A DNA stretch of 64,000 nt from Clostridia bacterium (GTDB lineage Bacteria; Bacillota; Clostridia; Christensenellales; Aristaeellaceae). Position numbers and translations under genes: made by a program. The stretch lies in assembly GCA_017541105.1 (NCBI GenBank), contig JAFXZS010000008.1:62001-126000 (forward strand). The letters are read 5' to 3'. A model generated the notes under the pieces. It saw nothing but the letters and a program-made list of their open reading frames with translations, was not told the origin of the DNA and did no database searches. Below are positions 23,826 to 33,056 of this stretch, in pieces. The first letter of the stretch is position 1, and each line of letters begins with the position of its first letter.

Positions 23826-24776
23826 ATGCGCCGGGAGCTGGAACAGGTACTGAATGAAATTGAAAAAGTCATTGCCGGAAAGCGGGAGCCCGTTGAAAAG
23901 ATCCTGCTCGCGCTGCTTGCGGACGGCCATGTGCTGCTGGATGATGTGCCCGGCGTGGGCAAAACCACGCTTGCTGTCGCCCTCAGCCGGGCCGTCGGCC
24001 TTGCTTCACAGCGGGTGCAGTTCACGCCGGATGTCCTGCCTTCCGATCTGACCGGCTTCTCCGTGTATGATCCGGCAAGCGGCAGTTTCAGGTACCGCCC
24101 CGGCGCGCTGAATCATGCCAACCTGCTGCTGGGAGATGAGATCAACCGGGCTTCCAGCAAAACCCAGTCTGCCCTTCTGGAAGCGATGGAGGAACGGCAG
24201 GTCACGGTGGACGGAACGACGTATCCTTTGCCGGATCCCTTTTGGGTCATTGCCACGCAGAACAGCGTTGGGACGGCAGGTACCCAGTTTCTGCCCTACG
24301 CGCAGATGGACCGGTTCATGATCCGGCTTTCCCTGGGCTATCCCGACTATGAGGCGCAGATGACCATGCTGCGGGAGCGCCAGGATAAGAATCCCCTGGA
24401 GCAGGTACGGTGTGTGATTACAAGGGAACAGCTGGCCGCCCTGCAGGCGGAAGTCCGGCGGATCACGGCCAGGGATGCGATCCTGGATTATATCACCCGC
24501 CTGACCATGGCTTCCCGCAGCCATGCGATGGTCCGGATCGGGATCAGTCCCCGCGGCGCGCTGTTCCTGGACAGAATGGCAAAGGCAAAGGCATTGATGG
24601 AAGGCCGGGATTATGTCACCGGCACGGATGTACAGGCCGTATTCGCGGATGTCTGTGCCCATCGGATCCTGCTGAAGGAGGAAGCGGACGTGCGGGCGGA
24701 AGACATTCTGCGCGATCTTCTCAGAACAGTTGAAAACCCGGATCATCACCGCCTGTCCGGTCTTCTGAAAAAATGA
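23826..24776 (+). CDS. MoxR-type AAA+ ATPase
   Basis: A 316-residue cytosolic AAA+ chaperone-like ATPase with Walker A VPGVGKTT (41-48), Walker B LLLGDEINRA (Asp104, Glu105), sensor 1 IATQN and a C-terminal lid. MoxR proteins help mature or regulate partner complexes, typically with DUF58/vWA proteins, as here, where a DUF58 hybrid follows with a 4-bp overlap. It starts the chain of six overlapping genes that runs to 29496. Confidence 0.9.
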   Translation: MRRELEQVLNEIEKVIAGKREPVEKILLALLADGHVLLDDVPGVGKTTLAVALSRAVGLASQRVQFTPDVLPSDLTGFSVYDPASGSFRYRPGALNHANLLLGDEINRASSKTQSALLEAMEERQVTVDGTTYPLPDPFWVIATQNSVGTAGTQFLPYAQMDRFMIRLSLGYPDYEAQMTMLRERQDKNPLEQVRCVITREQLAALQAEVRRITARDAILDYITRLTMASRSHAMVRIGISPRGALFLDRMAKAKALMEGRDYVTGTDVQAVFADVCAHRILLKEEADVRAEDILRDLLRTVENPDHHRLSGLLKK

Positions 24777-26278
24777 GCAGGCGGCGGATCGGTTGCGGAA
24801 TCTGGCTGGTGCTGGCCGCCTGCCTGTATTTCTTTGAAAACAACACGGGGACCAGGATCCTGCTTTGCTGTTCCCTGCTGTTTCTTTTGTTTCCCCGCCT
24901 CCGGCGCCTCTTCTTTGCGCCGGACCGGGCGGAAGTCCGCCGTCTGCGGCCCGTAACGGTGAAGACCTTCTCATACCCCGATGAAGAGGAGGCCGGAGAC
25001 GTACGCGCTTATGAGCCGGGCGACCCGGTCAACCGGATTCACTGGAAGCTGTCCGCCAAGCGGAATGAACTGCTGGTCAGGAAAACCGGCAGAGAGCGGG
25101 TTCCGGATGAATTGCCGGGGCAGGTTTCCGTTCCCGCGGCGGGATCTTATCCCGGAAAAAAGAAAAAACGGGAGCTCCTGTTGTGTCTGGCCGCGCTGCT
25201 TCTCTCGCTGCTGTGCCTGACGGCAATCCCGGCTCTCCGATACAGCGCGGAAGCGCTGTGCAACCGCCTGTTCGCCGCCAGTGAACAGGTCAATGCCTAT
25301 GTCTATGAACGTTTCCCCGTGCCGGCGGAGCAGTCCGTTTGGCCGGCCGTGCTGTGCCTGGCCCTTTCACTATCCCTGATTCTGGGTATCCTCTGCCTGT
25401 CCGGCAGCCGGTCCCTGGCGTTCTGCCTCATGGCCGGCTGCATGGGTTTCCAGATGTATTTCGGGCTGGCTTTTCCGCCCTGGGCAAATGTGGCGCTGTT
25501 CTCGGTGTTTGCCGTATGGATGGCCGGACGGCCCTGTACGCGCAGAAGCCTGGCGGTAATCCTGGCCGGGATCCTGGCCGTATCCCTGCTGGTCCCGGCG
25601 GTGTACCCGGGAGTGGATCCGGCCACGGAAACCGCTTCGGAACAGGTACGGGATGCCCTCAGCCGGCTGGTACTGCCGGCGGGCGGAACCGTACGGGAGG
25701 ATCCAGAAGGGGAAAACGAAACCCGCCATACGCATACGCAGTCGCTGATCCCGGGAGACCTGGAAGCGGGCACGGAAAAGGAGTACCGCCTGGAAACAGC
25801 GGAGGAGGAACAGATCTCCGTTCCCCTGTGGATCAATTATCTGAAGATGCTGCTTCTGCTGCTGGCGGCAGTCGCCCTTGTAACCGTTCCGTTCCTGCCT
25901 TTTCTTGTGCTGAACGCGCGGCGGAAAAAAACCTTGGAAGCCTGGAAGGCGTTCACGTCCGAGAACGTCAGCGAAGCGGTCTGCGCTGTTTTTCAGCAGG
26001 TGATCGTATGGCTGGAAGTCACGGGGCACGGAGCCGGAAACCTGCCGTACCGCGAGTGGGCAAAGCGCCTGTCCGATCCGTTTTCCCCGGAGTACGCCCG
26101 GCGTTTCGGCCGGTGCGCCGCCCTGTTTGAGGAAGCCGCCTACAGTTACCATCCGCTGGAAGAGGAACATCGGCGGCAGGTCCTTTCCCTGCTGGAAGAA
26201 ACCGGGCAGATCCTGATTGCGAAGGCTGACTGGAAGCAAAAGATTCGGCTGAGGGTTGGAGGCGTATGGATCACATGA
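24773..26278 (+). CDS. DUF58 core fused to multi-helix membrane protein
   Basis: A 501-residue membrane protein. After two short helices, residues 81-107 read EPGDPVNRIHWKLSAKRNEL, the signature of DUF58. DUF58 proteins are usually about 300-430 residues; here the core is cut short and followed by about six helices (137-270), a charged periplasmic-side stretch, another helix (about 350-380) and a cytosolic C-terminal helical domain rich in Tyr and Glu that recalls DUF4129. It therefore seems to merge the MoxR partner with parts normally found in separate transglutaminase-type proteins. Start overlaps moxR (ATGA). Confidence 0.65.
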   Translation: MSRRRIGCGIWLVLAACLYFFENNTGTRILLCCSLLFLLFPRLRRLFFAPDRAEVRRLRPVTVKTFSYPDEEEAGDVRAYEPGDPVNRIHWKLSAKRNELLVRKTGRERVPDELPGQVSVPAAGSYPGKKKKRELLLCLAALLLSLLCLTAIPALRYSAEALCNRLFAASEQVNAYVYERFPVPAEQSVWPAVLCLALSLSLILGILCLSGSRSLAFCLMAGCMGFQMYFGLAFPPWANVALFSVFAVWMAGRPCTRRSLAVILAGILAVSLLVPAVYPGVDPATETASEQVRDALSRLVLPAGGTVREDPEGENETRHTHTQSLIPGDLEAGTEKEYRLETAEEEQISVPLWINYLKMLLLLLAAVALVTVPFLPFLVLNARRKKTLEAWKAFTSENVSEAVCAVFQQVIVWLEVTGHGAGNLPYREWAKRLSDPFSPEYARRFGRCAALFEEAAYSYHPLEEEHRRQVLSLLEETGQILIAKADWKQKIRLRVGGVWIT

Positions 26279-27300
26279 ATACAATCAGGCGGGGGCTGCT
26301 TCTGATCCTGTCCGCCGGGCTTCTTTTTTTCCTGTCCTCCTGCCGGACCCGGACAGGCAGCAGCGGTCCGGACAGTCCTGTTTCCGCCGGCGGCGGAACC
26401 CGGGCCGGGGAAGCCGATGCGAACCCGGGCAGCATTGCTGTGACCGGAACAGCGTCGGAACCCGGAGAAACAGACGTGCAGGAAAATGAGGGTTCGGGAA
26501 GCCGCACAAGGGAAAATCCGGATGCGCCTCGAAAAGAATATGATGAAAATGCTCCTGCAGAAATCATTCCTGGCACGGAACGCCTGCTTCACACCGAAGG
26601 CGGCGGGAGCGGTGCCTCCGTGCCGTCGGAGGATGCGGAGAAGGCCGTGTCCCGCCTGAATGAACAGGCGGAAGAACCGGCTGTTCAGACGGTTGCCGCC
26701 CCGGAAGCGGAGGAAAAAGGCGTTTCGGAAGACGCGGAAGCGGCGGACTCCGCCCTGACCTATTACACCGTACTGCTGAAGGACAGAGGGGGATCGCTCT
26801 ATGAATGCCAGCGGGCTTACCTTTACTGGGAAACAGCCGAAGATCATGTGACCGTGCATAAATCGTCCCCGGAGCATACGCTGATTCTGAACGCCGGGGC
26901 TTATGACGTATCCGCCCGGCTCCTGCCGGAAAACCTGCGAGTCACCGACAGCTGGGTGGTGCGCAAGAACCCGCAGATCATTGTGAAGGTTGCGGACAGC
27001 GGCATCCTGGGCGGCGGTGTCAGCTCCGCCGGATCCGCAAAGGCGCTTTGCCGGGAATTGTGCCTTCGTGAGGGATGGCCTGGTATCGACGCCGTAAAAA
27101 GCCGGCGGGTCCTGCTGCTGTCCCGTGAACTGCTGGATGCGCCGTATCTGCAGACGGCCGCCATGCTGATGATTGCCAAAACAGCTTATCCCGATCTGTA
27201 TGCCGACGTGGATCTTTCGCAGGCGCTGCGGCTGCTCTCGGAGGAGGCGGCAGGCACGGCACGCCCGGGAATCTATTACTATGCGGAGGAAGGAACATGA
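26266..27300 (+). CDS. Lipoprotein with a BtuF-like substrate-binding C-terminal domain
   Basis: A 344-residue exported lipoprotein: lipobox FLSSC with Cys26, then about 140 residues of low-complexity Glu/Gly/Ser linker, then a domain (about 190-344) with the pattern of cobalamin/siderophore-type binding proteins (NPQIIVKV, AVKSRRVLLLSRELL). Only the second lobe type is obvious, so ligand binding is uncertain. The start at 26266 overlaps the DUF58 hybrid by 13 bp; an ATG at 26275 is an alternative. Confidence 0.6.
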   Translation: MDHMNTIRRGLLLILSAGLLFFLSSCRTRTGSSGPDSPVSAGGGTRAGEADANPGSIAVTGTASEPGETDVQENEGSGSRTRENPDAPRKEYDENAPAEIIPGTERLLHTEGGGSGASVPSEDAEKAVSRLNEQAEEPAVQTVAAPEAEEKGVSEDAEAADSALTYYTVLLKDRGGSLYECQRAYLYWETAEDHVTVHKSSPEHTLILNAGAYDVSARLLPENLRVTDSWVVRKNPQIIVKVADSGILGGGVSSAGSAKALCRELCLREGWPGIDAVKSRRVLLLSRELLDAPYLQTAAMLMIAKTAYPDLYADVDLSQALRLLSEEAAGTARPGIYYYAEEGT

Positions 27301-27713
27301 ACATTCTTGTCATTGACGGCCAGGGCGGACGCCTGGGAAGACGGCTGGCGGAAAGTATCCGGAAGGCCTGCCCGGACGCCGTGATCATGGCAGTGGGCAC
27401 CAACAGCATCGCCACGGAAAACATGATGGGCACGAATTGCGCGGATCATCTGGCCACAGGGGAAAACGCCGTGATTGTGGCCTGCCGGACAGCGGATATC
27501 ATTGTAGGGCCCGTGGGAATCGCGACGGCGGACGCGCTGATGGGTGAGATATCCCCCGCGATGGCAAATGCCGTGGCGTCCGCCCGTGCCCATCGGGTTC
27601 TGATTCCCATGAATCTGTGCAATACCTATATCGCCGGGGTCATCAGCGGCTCCGCTGCCATCCTGGAAGATGCCGTGGAGCATATCCGGCATCTGGCGGA
27701 ACAGAAGCCATGA
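27297..27713 (+). CDS. DUF3842 family protein
   Basis: A 138-residue cytosolic protein with a Rossmann-like start MNILVIDGQGGRLGRRLAE, then VGTNSIATENM and VGPVGIATADALMGEISP, matching DUF3842. The family is found in Clostridia and has no assigned reaction. Overlaps the genes on both sides by 4 bp and lies before an ECF S-component and a kinase, a context that hints at a salvage pathway. Confidence 0.8.
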   Translation: MNILVIDGQGGRLGRRLAESIRKACPDAVIMAVGTNSIATENMMGTNCADHLATGENAVIVACRTADIIVGPVGIATADALMGEISPAMANAVASARAHRVLIPMNLCNTYIAGVISGSAAILEDAVEHIRHLAEQKP

Positions 27714-28291
27714 ATCAGAATAAACCAAAGGGAGGCCTGTCTTCCATGCAGATCCGGAAACTGACCTACGCGGCGCTGTATCTCGCGATCGCGCTGGTCC
27801 TGCCGTTTATCACAGGGCAGATTCCGGAGATCGGCGCGATGCTTTGTCCGATGCATATTCCCGCGCTGCTCTGCGGTTTTATGTGCGGCTGGCCCTGGGG
27901 GCTTGCGGTGGGGTTCATCGCTCCGCTCCTGCGGGGAGTGCTATTCGGAATGCCTGTTCTGTTTCCGACCGGTATCGCCATGGCCTTTGAGCTGGCGGTC
28001 TATGGCGGGATGGCAGGCCTGCTGTACAGCCGCCTGCCCCGGAAAACCTGGATCACCTATGCGGTGCTCCTGGCTGCCATGATTGCCGGGCGGCTGGCCT
28101 GGGGGCTTGTTCATGTGGTCATTGCGGGATTTACCGGCAGTGAATTCACCGCCGCGCTGTTCCTGGCCGGCGCGGTGACCAACGCGCTGCCGGGGATTGC
28201 CCTGCATATCCTTTTAATCCCCGCTCTGGTGATTGCCATGGAACGGGCGGGTCTTTCGCTGAACAAAACACGGAAGGCTGGTCCGGTATGA
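27710..28291 (+). CDS. ECF transporter S component, substrate unknown
   Basis: A 193-residue integral membrane protein with about six helices and the N-terminal ECF S-component pattern (KLTYAALYLAIALVLPF). It should confer substrate specificity on a shared energising module (EcfA, EcfA', EcfT) that is not in this window. Substrate is likely a vitamin, nucleobase or related small molecule. The neighbouring kinase suggests a compound trapped by phosphorylation. Confidence 0.8.
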   Translation: MNQNKPKGGLSSMQIRKLTYAALYLAIALVLPFITGQIPEIGAMLCPMHIPALLCGFMCGWPWGLAVGFIAPLLRGVLFGMPVLFPTGIAMAFELAVYGGMAGLLYSRLPRKTWITYAVLLAAMIAGRLAWGLVHVVIAGFTGSEFTAALFLAGAVTNALPGIALHILLIPALVIAMERAGLSLNKTRKAGPV

Positions 28292-29496
28292 CGAAAGAGC
28301 AATTCGCCGAAGCACTGAAATGCGCCCTGCGCGCGCACCGGGAGCGCTGTCCCCGAGTTCAGGCGGAGGATATCGTCAAGTTCGCTTTTCAGGGATTCCT
28401 CGGCATGGGGCATCTGCTGAGCGATCCCGCGCTGGTTGAAAAGCGGATCGCGGAGGAAATGCGGCAGGAGCAGGCGGCCCGGGAGGAAGCGCTGACCGAG
28501 GACGTCAGCCCGGCCTGGTGCAGGCTGAACCTCCGCAGGGCGAAGGCGGAAGGGCTGACCCCCCGAACCCTCTCAAAGATGATGTTCCTGTCCGGAGATT
28601 CTGCCGGATTTACCAGAGAAGATGTCATCCGGTTTTGCCGGACGCTGTCTGAAGAAGAAAAGCAGCCGGAACTCCTGGCGGAAGCGCTCCTGCTCCGGGA
28701 TGTTCACCGGCTGCCTTCGCATTCCGGGGCGTATCGCCGGGCTTATCACCCGGCTTACCGGGTGGTCTCCGCATCCTGGCGCCCCCTTTTGCCGGCAGTC
28801 TGCGCCATTTTAGAAAAGCAGGCGGAAGATGCCCGGACGCTTGTCACCGTTGACGGGCCCTGCGCTTCCGGCAAAACGACACTGGCGCGGAGGCTGGCGG
28901 AAATCCTGGATTGCGGTGTGGTTCATACAGACGACTTTGTAGTGCCGCACAGGCAGAAAACGCCGGATCGGCTCGCTGTTCCCGGAGGCAACTGCGACTG
29001 GGAGCGGCTGACCCGGGAGGTCATCGGACCGTGGAAAAGCGGTTCCCAGGTCCGGGTCCGGAAGTATGACTGGAATGCGGACTGCCTGAAACCGCCCGAA
29101 CAGATCCGCCCGGGCAGGCTTCTGATCCTGGAGGGCAGTTACTGCAACCTTCCCCCCATCCGGAAATACGCGGATCTTCGGCTTTTTGTAAAAATTCCGG
29201 ATGAAATCCGGTTTGAACGGCTGAAGCGAAGGGAATCGCCGGAATCGCTGGAACGTTTTCGCGAAAGGTGGATCCCGCTTGAAGACGCGTATTTTGAACA
29301 TTACGGCCTTCCGGACCGGGGCTGCCTGATCCTTGCGGACACTGCGGCCGGGGACGGAAAGGCATTCGAAAAACCGCAGGCCTGCCTCCTGGGACATGGT
29401 CTGTCACAAACGCCCGTCCTGATCGATCCGAAAGACAAGCCGGATCCGGCAAAGGACCTTCAAATCGACGCGTTCTGTGACGCGCTTGAAAAGTAA
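28288..29496 (+). CDS. Uridine-kinase-like P-loop kinase with N-terminal helical domain
   Basis: A 402-residue cytosolic protein. The C-terminal 215 residues are a uridine kinase/phosphoribulokinase-type P-loop kinase: Walker A GPCASGKTT (190-198), VVHTDDFVVP, EGSYCNLPP and the lid Arg region ERLKRRESPE. The N-terminal 170 residues are helical, with KFAFQGFLGMGHLLSDP, a module I have seen as a separate uncharacterised domain in Clostridia. Last of six overlapping genes. Substrate not deducible, but transport and phosphorylation of the same molecule as the ECF gene is a fair inference. Confidence 0.75.
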   Translation: MTKEQFAEALKCALRAHRERCPRVQAEDIVKFAFQGFLGMGHLLSDPALVEKRIAEEMRQEQAAREEALTEDVSPAWCRLNLRRAKAEGLTPRTLSKMMFLSGDSAGFTREDVIRFCRTLSEEEKQPELLAEALLLRDVHRLPSHSGAYRRAYHPAYRVVSASWRPLLPAVCAILEKQAEDARTLVTVDGPCASGKTTLARRLAEILDCGVVHTDDFVVPHRQKTPDRLAVPGGNCDWERLTREVIGPWKSGSQVRVRKYDWNADCLKPPEQIRPGRLLILEGSYCNLPPIRKYADLRLFVKIPDEIRFERLKRRESPESLERFRERWIPLEDAYFEHYGLPDRGCLILADTAAGDGKAFEKPQACLLGHGLSQTPVLIDPKDKPDPAKDLQIDAFCDALEK

Positions 29497-29517
29497 GATC
29501 CGCTGCCGGGCACCTTT

Positions 29518-31284
29518 CTATTCAAACTGTGCTGCATAGAGCTGATGATAGAATCCCTTCCGGTCCATGAGCTGGCGGTGAGTGCCCTGTTCAACCACAT
29601 CGCCGTCGCGCAGCACGAGGATCTGGTCCGCGTTTTCAATGGTGGACAGGCGGTGGGCAATCACAAAGCATGTCTTCTGCTTCATCAGTTCGCGCATGGC
29701 TTTCTGGATCTCCCGTTCCGTCGCGGTATCCACATTGGAAGTGGCCTCGTCCAGGATCAGCATCGGCGCGTCGTACAGCATGGCCCGGGCAATCGTCAGC
29801 AGCTGTTTCTGCCCCTTGGAAATATTGCCTCCGTCCTCGCTGATCACCGTATCATATCCCTGCGGCAGGCGCATGATAAAGGGATGGATCCGGGCCGCTT
29901 TCGCCGCGGCCACAACCTCGTCCATGGTGGCGTCTTCCTTGCCGTAGGCAATGTTTTCAAAAATCGTACCCTGGAACACCCAGGTGTCCTGCAGCACCAT
30001 CGCATAGGCGCCCCGTACGCTGCGGCGCACCGCGGTGCGGATTTCCTGCCCGTCGATCCGGATCACGCCGCTGTCCGGATCATAAAAGCGCATCAGCAGG
30101 TTGATAATCGTCGTTTTCCCCGCGCCTGTTGGCCCGACGATTGCCGTCAGCTTCCCGGCCGGGGCTTCCAGGTTCAGGTCATGCAAAATGGTCTTGCCCG
30201 GCTCGTATCCGAAAGTGACATGCTCCGCGCGGACATCGCCCCGGACATTGGTCAGCAGCCGGGCATCCGGCACGTCCGCACTTTCCTCTTCCTCATCCAG
30301 CAGGGAAAATACACGCTCGGACGCCGCCAGGGCGGAAAACAGTTCGTTGAACACCTCCGCTACCGCATTGATCGGTCCGGCAAATTTCCGGCTGTACAGG
30401 ACAAAGGAGGAAATCCGTCCCAGATCGATCCGCCCGTTCAGAAACAGGATTCCGCCCAGCAGGGCGATCAGGCTGAGCCCCAGGTTATTGATCGCCGTCA
30501 TCGTGGGCCCCAGCGTCACGCCGTAATGCTCCGCGTCGGAAAACGCGTCCGCCGCATCCCGGTTGATCCCGCCGAACCGCTCGTCCACGCGGTTCTCATA
30601 GGCATAGGCCAGAATGGTTTTCTGCCCGGAGAGCATTTCCTCCACAAAACCGTTCATCGTTCCGTAGCACTTTGAGCGCTTCGCGTAGCGGGGCTGGGTT
30701 TTTTTCCTCATATAAACGGTATAGGCTACCGAAACCGGCACGGTCACCAGCGTCAGCGCGGAGAGGGGCAGAGAGATCGAGACCATCATCACCAGGGAGC
30801 CGACCACGGTCACCAGGCTGGACAGGATCTGCACGATATCCGTCGCCATACTGGTGGAAATCACATCGATATCATAACTGACCCGGCTGATGATATCCCC
30901 CGCCTGATGCCGGTCAAAATAGCCGACCGGCAGGCGCATCAGCTTATCAAACACATCCTGCCGCATCCTCCGGGCGACCCGCTTGCTGACCACGGTCATG
31001 ATCAGGGAAATGAGGAACCCCAGCAGCGCGGAGCTGAGATAGCACAGGAGCATCAGCCCGGCGTCATGCTTCACCGCGTCGAAATTGACCCGGCCCGGGC
31101 CGGCGGCAGCCTCCCGGATCGCGGAACCCGCAAGGCTGGGGCCCCACAGGTTCAGCAGGTTGCTGAGCAGGCTCAGCACGATGACCCCTGCGATCACCGC
31201 CCGCCAGGGGCCGAGGTATTTCAGCATCCGGCGGAGGGTGCCCCGGGTATCCTTCGGTTTTTTCATCACAGTATCCCGGGCCAT
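29518..31284 (-). CDS. ABC exporter half, second subunit of a heterodimer
   Basis: A 588-residue type IV exporter subunit: six membrane helices (residues about 25-330) then an ATPase domain with Walker A GPTGAGKTT, Walker B MLILDEATSNVD (intact catalytic Glu) and the H-loop IAHRLS. The signature motif is ISKGQ instead of LSGGQ. The upstream partner has the reverse defect. The ATG overlaps the partner's stop codon (TGATG) and has GGAGG seven bases upstream. Exported substrate unknown; LmrCD/BmrCD-type drug or lipid export is typical. Confidence 0.88.
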   Translation of the reverse strand: MARDTVMKKPKDTRGTLRRMLKYLGPWRAVIAGVIVLSLLSNLLNLWGPSLAGSAIREAAAGPGRVNFDAVKHDAGLMLLCYLSSALLGFLISLIMTVVSKRVARRMRQDVFDKLMRLPVGYFDRHQAGDIISRVSYDIDVISTSMATDIVQILSSLVTVVGSLVMMVSISLPLSALTLVTVPVSVAYTVYMRKKTQPRYAKRSKCYGTMNGFVEEMLSGQKTILAYAYENRVDERFGGINRDAADAFSDAEHYGVTLGPTMTAINNLGLSLIALLGGILFLNGRIDLGRISSFVLYSRKFAGPINAVAEVFNELFSALAASERVFSLLDEEEESADVPDARLLTNVRGDVRAEHVTFGYEPGKTILHDLNLEAPAGKLTAIVGPTGAGKTTIINLLMRFYDPDSGVIRIDGQEIRTAVRRSVRGAYAMVLQDTWVFQGTIFENIAYGKEDATMDEVVAAAKAARIHPFIMRLPQGYDTVISEDGGNISKGQKQLLTIARAMLYDAPMLILDEATSNVDTATEREIQKAMRELMKQKTCFVIAHRLSTIENADQILVLRDGDVVEQGTHRQLMDRKGFYHQLYAAQFE

Positions 31285-33053
31285 CACACGACCTCCTCTT
31301 CATTCATCTGCGTCCGGTAAATATCCCGGTATTCCGCACAGGAGGCCAGCAGCTCCGCGTGGCTGCCCCGGCCGATCATTTTTCCTTCATGCAGGACGAT
31401 AATCTCATCCATGGACAGAATGGAAGAAATCCTCTGGGCAATCACGACCGTGGTCGCGTTCCCGTGATGCTCGCGGATGGCTTTGCGCAGCTTCGCGTCC
31501 GTCCGGTAATCCAGCGCCGAGGAAGCGTCATCCATAATCAGGATCTCCGGCTCCGCCGCCAGCGCGCGCGTGATCAGCAGGCGCTGTTTCTGGCCGCCGG
31601 AAAAATTCGCGCCGCGGATTGCGGCTTTGTGTTCATAGGCGTCCTCATATCCCTCGATAAACTGCCCTGCCATAGCGTCCGCTGCCGCCCGGATCATTTT
31701 CCGCTCGGTAATCTCCCGGCCGAAAGTCACGTTTTCCCGGATGGTATCGGCAAAAATCACATCGTTCTGGAACACGACGCCGAATTTCCTGTGCAGCTCG
31801 TCCCGTTCATAGGCGCGCACATCCTTCCCGTCGACGAACACATGGCCCTGCTGGGGATCATAGAAGCGCATCAGAAGATTGATAATGCTGGTTTTTCCGC
31901 TGCCGGTGGCCCCGATCACGCCCAGGCTTCCGCCCTTCTTCACCCGGAAGGAAATATCGTCCAGGCACTTCTGCCGTTCCTCCCCGAGGAACTGACCATG
32001 CGCCTCCCCCGGCGTATCCGCGTCATAATTGAAGGAAACATGATCAAAGATCAGCATCCCCTCTTCCTGCGGCTCGGCCAGCTGCTCCGCCGGCAGCGGC
32101 GTCAGCTCCTCGGGCAGGTCAATGACCTCGCCGATCCGGTTGGCGGAAGCGTTTGCCTTGGACATCATCATGAAGATCCGGTTCAGACCCATCACGCCCA
32201 TCAGGATCATATTGAAATATGTCAGAAAGGCCAGGATCACACCGGGCGCCGTATGCCCGTCATTCACCCGCCGGGCGCCGATCAGCACCACCAGGGTCAG
32301 GCCCACATTCAGGAACAGGGTCACGATCGGTCCGGGCAGGCTCATGATCACGCTGGCCTTGACCTCCTGCCGCATCATGCGCGCATTGGCCTCGCCGTAG
32401 CGCTGTTTCTCATAGGGTTCTTTCCCCAGCGCGCGTACCACCCGGATCCCCGTAATGCTTTCCCGCATCCGCCGGACAAGCATATCCATCCTTCGCTGGA
32501 CTTCGTTGAACAGCGGGATCCCCTTCCAGGACACAAAGCAGACCAGCACGATCATCACCGGCGCCATAATGCAGAGGATCAGCGCAAGGCCGGTGTCCAT
32601 CGTCAGCGTGATGGCGATTCCGCCGAGCAGCATGATCGGCGCGCGGATGCCCATGGTCTGAATCATCCGGATGAAGTTCTGGACATTATAGGTATCGCTG
32701 GTCATCCGGGAAATCAGGGACGGCAGGCCGATCTGATCCATCTGGCTGCCGGAAAGGTTCAGGGCCGTATGAAACAGATCCCGCCGGACGGCGAAGGTGC
32801 TTTCCCGGGCGACCCGGACACTCTTCCTGTTGGCGGAAACGTTCAGAACCCTTGTAATCCATGTCAGCAGAAACATGACGCCGCTCCATGCCACGACCGG
32901 CCAGGCGCTGTCCGCCGCGGGAATCACATGATCCAGCAGATGCTCCAGGACATAGGGCATCAGCAGATCGGTGCCGGTCCCGAGCAGTTTGATCGCCATG
33001 ACGGTCAGGATCAGGCGCCGGTAAGGCCGCACATATCGCAGAATCAGTTTCAT
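31284..33053 (-). CDS. ABC exporter half, first subunit of a heterodimer
   Basis: A 589-residue type IV exporter subunit with six helices and an ATPase domain: Walker A GATGSGKTS, signature FSGGQ (intact) and Walker B ILIMDDASSALD, in which the catalytic Glu is Asp. Paired with the ISKGQ signature of the partner this gives one dead and one active ATP site, the standard asymmetric heterodimer. It follows the NahK-like gene by 3 bp, so the three genes are probably one operon. Confidence 0.88.
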   Translation of the reverse strand: MKLILRYVRPYRRLILTVMAIKLLGTGTDLLMPYVLEHLLDHVIPAADSAWPVVAWSGVMFLLTWITRVLNVSANRKSVRVARESTFAVRRDLFHTALNLSGSQMDQIGLPSLISRMTSDTYNVQNFIRMIQTMGIRAPIMLLGGIAITLTMDTGLALILCIMAPVMIVLVCFVSWKGIPLFNEVQRRMDMLVRRMRESITGIRVVRALGKEPYEKQRYGEANARMMRQEVKASVIMSLPGPIVTLFLNVGLTLVVLIGARRVNDGHTAPGVILAFLTYFNMILMGVMGLNRIFMMMSKANASANRIGEVIDLPEELTPLPAEQLAEPQEEGMLIFDHVSFNYDADTPGEAHGQFLGEERQKCLDDISFRVKKGGSLGVIGATGSGKTSIINLLMRFYDPQQGHVFVDGKDVRAYERDELHRKFGVVFQNDVIFADTIRENVTFGREITERKMIRAAADAMAGQFIEGYEDAYEHKAAIRGANFSGGQKQRLLITRALAAEPEILIMDDASSALDYRTDAKLRKAIREHHGNATTVVIAQRISSILSMDEIIVLHEGKMIGRGSHAELLASCAEYRDIYRTQMNEEEVV

Positions 33054-33056
33054 TCT

